Below, in pieces: positions 61,446 through 64,000 of a stretch of DNA of 64,000 nucleotides. The stretch comes from Paenibacillus sp. (GTDB lineage: Bacteria; Bacillota; Bacilli; Paenibacillales; Paenibacillaceae), in contig JAFWEX010000050.1 of assembly GCA_017512705.1 (NCBI GenBank), positions 1 to 64,000 of the forward strand, given 5' to 3'. The notes under the pieces were generated by a model. The model was not told the DNA's origin, did not search any database, and was given only the letters and a program-made list of their open reading frames with translations. Within the stretch, counting starts at the first letter, position 1. The number at the start of each line of letters is the position of its first letter. A program made the translations under genes and the position numbers.

Positions 61446-64000
61446 TGGCTGATATGGTAGATATCGGAGGTATCCGGGCGAAGTTGGAGCTCGATACCAC
61501 AAGGTACAAGCAAGGAATGGAACGAGCAAAAGCCCAAACAAGAGAGCTAGAGGCATCCGCTAAGGGTGTCTCTTCTTCGTTCTCGGAGTTAAATACGAAG
61601 CTCTCCGGACTCGGTGCGTCAGCCTCGCAGATTGAGAAGATCAACGCCAGCCTCCGCAAAGCTAATCCGGATTTACTGCGGCGCCAACTTGAAGCGGTCC
61701 GCGCAGAAATGAAGCGGCTCGGAGCTAGTAGTGCGGAGATTGATCGGATCACAGCCGGACGCGCAGCGTCTGAGGTTGCGTTACTCGGCGGTGCATATAT
61801 CGGCCTGGCTACCGCAATGGCGGCGATCATTACGAAGACCGTCCAAGTATCCGCGAACTTTGAACAGTCAATGGCGAAAGTGAAGGCGCTGACCCAAGCA
61901 ACCGGCGATGAGTTCGAACAGCTCCGCGTTAAGGCGATCGAGCTCGGTTCTACGACCGTATACTCTTCCGTTGAAGCGGCAAATGGCATGTCTTTCTTGG
62001 CTCAAGCGGGATTTAAGACGAATCAGATTATCGCAGCTATGCCGGGAGTTCTAGACCTGGCCGCAGCGGGTCAGATGGAGATTGCGCGGACAGCCGATAT
62101 CGCCTCGAATATCCTGACTGGATTCGGTATGAAGGCGGAGGAAACCGGTCGTGCAGCGGACGTTATCGCGAAGGCAATGTCTACGGCCAATACGGATATT
62201 GAACAGATGGGGATGGCGATGAAGTACCTCGCTCCGGTCGCAGCATCCGCAGGTGTCTCAATTGAGGAATCCGCGGCAGCCGTTGCGATGCTCTCCAATT
62301 CCGGTATCCAAGGCGAAATGGCCGGTACTCAACTTCGCGCAATCTTGCTCCGTTTGATCGCTCCGACGAAGGAAGCCGCTGGCATGATGAAGACGCTCGG
62401 CATTAGCGTAACCGATTCGCTTGGAAACGTACGCCCATTCGGAGAAATTATCGGACAGCTCGAAAAGGCATTCGGTCGTCTGACTCAGGCGCAACAGGCG
62501 GAAGTATCCGCAACACTTGCGGGCCAGGAAGCGACGGCGGGGTTCCTTACGCTCATCAATAACGGTCAAGCCTCGTTTGAGTCCTTTACACAATCACTAG
62601 TTGACTCCGGGGGCACCGCGCAGCAGATTGCCGAGACGCAAATGGATACGCTCAACGGTTCCATCAACGAGCTTACTTCCGCGCTTGAAGCGGTGGGCAT
62701 AACGGTCGGCGACAAGTTCGCACCTGCAATCCGTCAAGGCGCGGAGGCTCTTACCGGCATGCTGCTCGGATTTAACGAATTGAACCCAGCCACGCAGAGC
62801 GCCATCCTCACGTTTACTACCGTTACCCCGCTAATTATGGGCGCCGTCGTTGCTATTCGATTGCTGTCGAATGCATTAAAGACGCTAGTTGCCACTAATC
62901 CGGTTCTGCTCGCGATCTCCGTAACGCTTGGACTGGTAGCCGCGGGAATATCTTCGCTTATCTCAAGTAATAACGAAGCTGCGGAGGCGGTTAAGCAACA
63001 TGACGAGGCGCAGAAGAAGCTCAACCAAACGTTGTCAGAATCGCCGCTCGATCGCTCAGTTGCCGAACTGCAGGCGCTACAGCAGCAGACCGCGGATCTG
63101 AATACCGAACTTGAGAAGCGCGCAGAGTTGCAGGAACGGCTCAACGAGATCGAAGCGCTCCAAACCGATGGGCTCGGTACTCCTGCGCTATTAACCGAGA
63201 TGCTTGAAATTAACGATCAACTCGAAGAAATGGACGACAAGCTTCGGACGATGGGATATGACGGAGTTGATGACGCTACTGCTAAACTCGGTGAAATGAA
63301 TGCCGCAATCGAGAAATCAACACCGGCCTTGCTGGAGATGCAGAGAGCGGAAATTCAGGATCTCATCGCTAAGCGGGAAAAGATCGCAGCTACGGAACAA
63401 CTGGTCGCAAGATACCGCGAATTGGAAGACGTTCAGAATATGGACGCTGCTCAGAAACAGGAGCTATCGAATCTGACGAACCAACTACGTAAGGAGTATC
63501 CGGATCTCATCCGAGAAATTGATTCGGAAGGTAACGCGCGTCTTACAAACATCGGTATCGTGGACGATCATATTACCGCAGAGAGAGAGTTCGTTGACGA
63601 ATCAGCGCGCTTGATGGCGATAAACATGGAAAATATGGCCGCCACAGCTCGCGCAAACAAGGCCGCAGTCGATGCGCAAATTGAAAACTACCAGCGTCTC
63701 TTAAAGACATTGCAAGCTGTATCCGGAGCAACTAACGGACAGAAGCAAAAGGTGACCGGGCTCGGTGGGATCAGCGTTAACCCTCTGTGGGAGAAATATA
63801 TCGAGAACAACGCTGAGAGATTTTCAAAAGAAATTGAAAAGAAGATCGAAGGATCTCAGCAGGAGTCCTACGACTACAGTCAGCACATACGCGAAGTTGA
63901 GCAACTAAAGCAGGGACTAACGGACGGCTCCGCTCTTATCCGTACAAACACGACAGGTTCAGGCGGTATAAGTTTAAGCGGTGGCGGGAAAAGCAAGGGG
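61445..64000 (+). CDS. Phage tail tape measure protein (5' part)
   Basis: An ORF open for 852 codons to the window edge. It starts MADMVDIGGIRAKLELDTTR, has a Ser/Ala/Leu-rich helical N-terminus, then the TP901-type tape measure core (FEQSMAKVKALTQATGDEFEQL, AANGMSFLAQAGFK, MEIARTADIASNILTGFGM, ATLAGQEATAGFLTLINNG). Hydrophobic segments near residues 117-135 and 455-515 suit insertion in the host membrane at DNA entry. A long coiled coil follows. GAGGGGG precedes the ATG. The protein sets tail length. Confidence 0.93.
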   Translation, partial: MADMVDIGGIRAKLELDTTRYKQGMERAKAQTRELEASAKGVSSSFSELNTKLSGLGASASQIEKINASLRKANPDLLRRQLEAVRAEMKRLGASSAEIDRITAGRAASEVALLGGAYIGLATAMAAIITKTVQVSANFEQSMAKVKALTQATGDEFEQLRVKAIELGSTTVYSSVEAANGMSFLAQAGFKTNQIIAAMPGVLDLAAAGQMEIARTADIASNILTGFGMKAEETGRAADVIAKAMSTANTDIEQMGMAMKYLAPVAASAGVSIEESAAAVAMLSNSGIQGEMAGTQLRAILLRLIAPTKEAAGMMKTLGISVTDSLGNVRPFGEIIGQLEKAFGRLTQAQQAEVSATLAGQEATAGFLTLINNGQASFESFTQSLVDSGGTAQQIAETQMDTLNGSINELTSALEAVGITVGDKFAPAIRQGAEALTGMLLGFNELNPATQSAILTFTTVTPLIMGAVVAIRLLSNALKTLVATNPVLLAISVTLGLVAAGISSLISSNNEAAEAVKQHDEAQKKLNQTLSESPLDRSVAELQALQQQTADLNTELEKRAELQERLNEIEALQTDGLGTPALLTEMLEINDQLEEMDDKLRTMGYDGVDDATAKLGEMNAAIEKSTPALLEMQRAEIQDLIAKREKIAATEQLVARYRELEDVQNMDAAQKQELSNLTNQLRKEYPDLIREIDSEGNARLTNIGIVDDHITAEREFVDESARLMAINMENMAATARANKAAVDAQIENYQRLLKTLQAVSGATNGQKQKVTGLGGISVNPLWEKYIENNAERFSKEIEKKIEGSQQESYDYSQHIREVEQLKQGLTDGSALIRTNTTGSGGISLSGGGKSKG

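Larger units (their letters stand above)
50866..64000 (+). mobile_element. Prophage or related integrative element inserted at the guaA 3' end (right end outside window)
   Basis: Everything after guaA fits a temperate element: two tyrosine recombinases, a leftward repressor facing a rightward early promoter with repeated operators, a run of small overlapping early genes, winged-helix replication-type proteins, and a tail tape measure protein at the window edge. Genes are tightly packed with ATGA overlaps. The right attachment site is not in the window. No terminase, portal, protease or capsid gene is recognisable before the tape measure gene, so it may be a rearranged or reduced phage or a tail-like particle. 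Confidence 0.85.

Noticed and set aside
1..64000. CRISPR arrays, tRNA or rRNA genes and insertion sequences
   Set aside because: I saw no regularly spaced short repeats, no tRNA-like cloverleaf, no rRNA sequence and no transposase gene in the window.

Overview
The window looks like the chromosome of a Paenibacillus-type endospore former carrying the left part of an integrated prophage. Evidence for the host: a GerA-type germinant receptor operon, a T-box controlled trpS, a VanY/VanZ wall-peptide module, YesM/YesN-type sensor/regulator genes with a carbohydrate ABC transporter, two secreted enzymes ending in copper-amine-oxidase-like domains, strong AGGAGG ribosome binding sites and frequent TTG/GTG starts. 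The genus is an inference from gene content only.

Layout. 0-4 kb: hypothetical genes, an Asp/Glu racemase-fold protein, a 55-residue small protein, a zinc-ribbon/GyrI-like protein and a WYL regulator. 4.2-8.5 kb: VanR-like regulator, VanS-like kinase, VanY carboxypeptidase and VanZ, without vanHAX, then two unknown genes. 8.6-16.8 kb: housekeeping genes (aconitase, amidase-domain protein, D-Ala-D-Ala ligase, UV damage endonuclease, inositol monophosphatase). 17-18.4 kb: secreted SGNH hydrolase. 18.6-27.6 kb: a pectin/rhamnogalacturonan block, with a YesM/YesN pair, a perfect-consensus cre site, a sugar-binding lipoprotein, two permeases, a rhamnogalacturonan-acetylesterase-like enzyme, a GC-rich 246-bp element present twice, and a sensory-rhodopsin-transducer-fold protein. 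27.7-31.4 kb: gerB-gerA-gerC. 31.6-33.2 kb: trpS with its T-box leader and a possible Trp-Trp leader ORF. 33.2-38.4 kb: EamA transporter divergent from a MocR regulator, hemL, and an LCP-family wall ligase. 38.6-44.2 kb: ABC-2 exporter, Bcp peroxiredoxin, DedA protein and secreted polysaccharide deacetylase. 44.3-49 kb: MoxR/DUF58/transglutaminase operon. 49.3-50.9 kb: guaA.

From the 3' end of guaA to the window end lies a prophage or related integrative element. In order it has two tyrosine recombinases, a repressor facing a rightward early promoter with operator repeats, small early genes, winged-helix replication-type proteins, many small unknown genes including a cold-shock-domain protein, and then a tail tape measure protein cut by the window edge. 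No terminase, portal or capsid gene is visible before the tape measure gene.

The most notable signal is a complete hammerhead-ribozyme core at about 54189-54254, directly after the stop codon of an early prophage gene. It has the full CUGAUGA and GAAA core, a GUC cleavage site and three supporting helices. Other signals worth checking are a degenerate second copy of the guaA 3' end beside the intact one, a small hydrophobic peptide on the opposite strand inside the prophage with its own promoter and terminator, and the duplicated GC-rich element. All calls come from reading the sequence; no database search or folding program was run.
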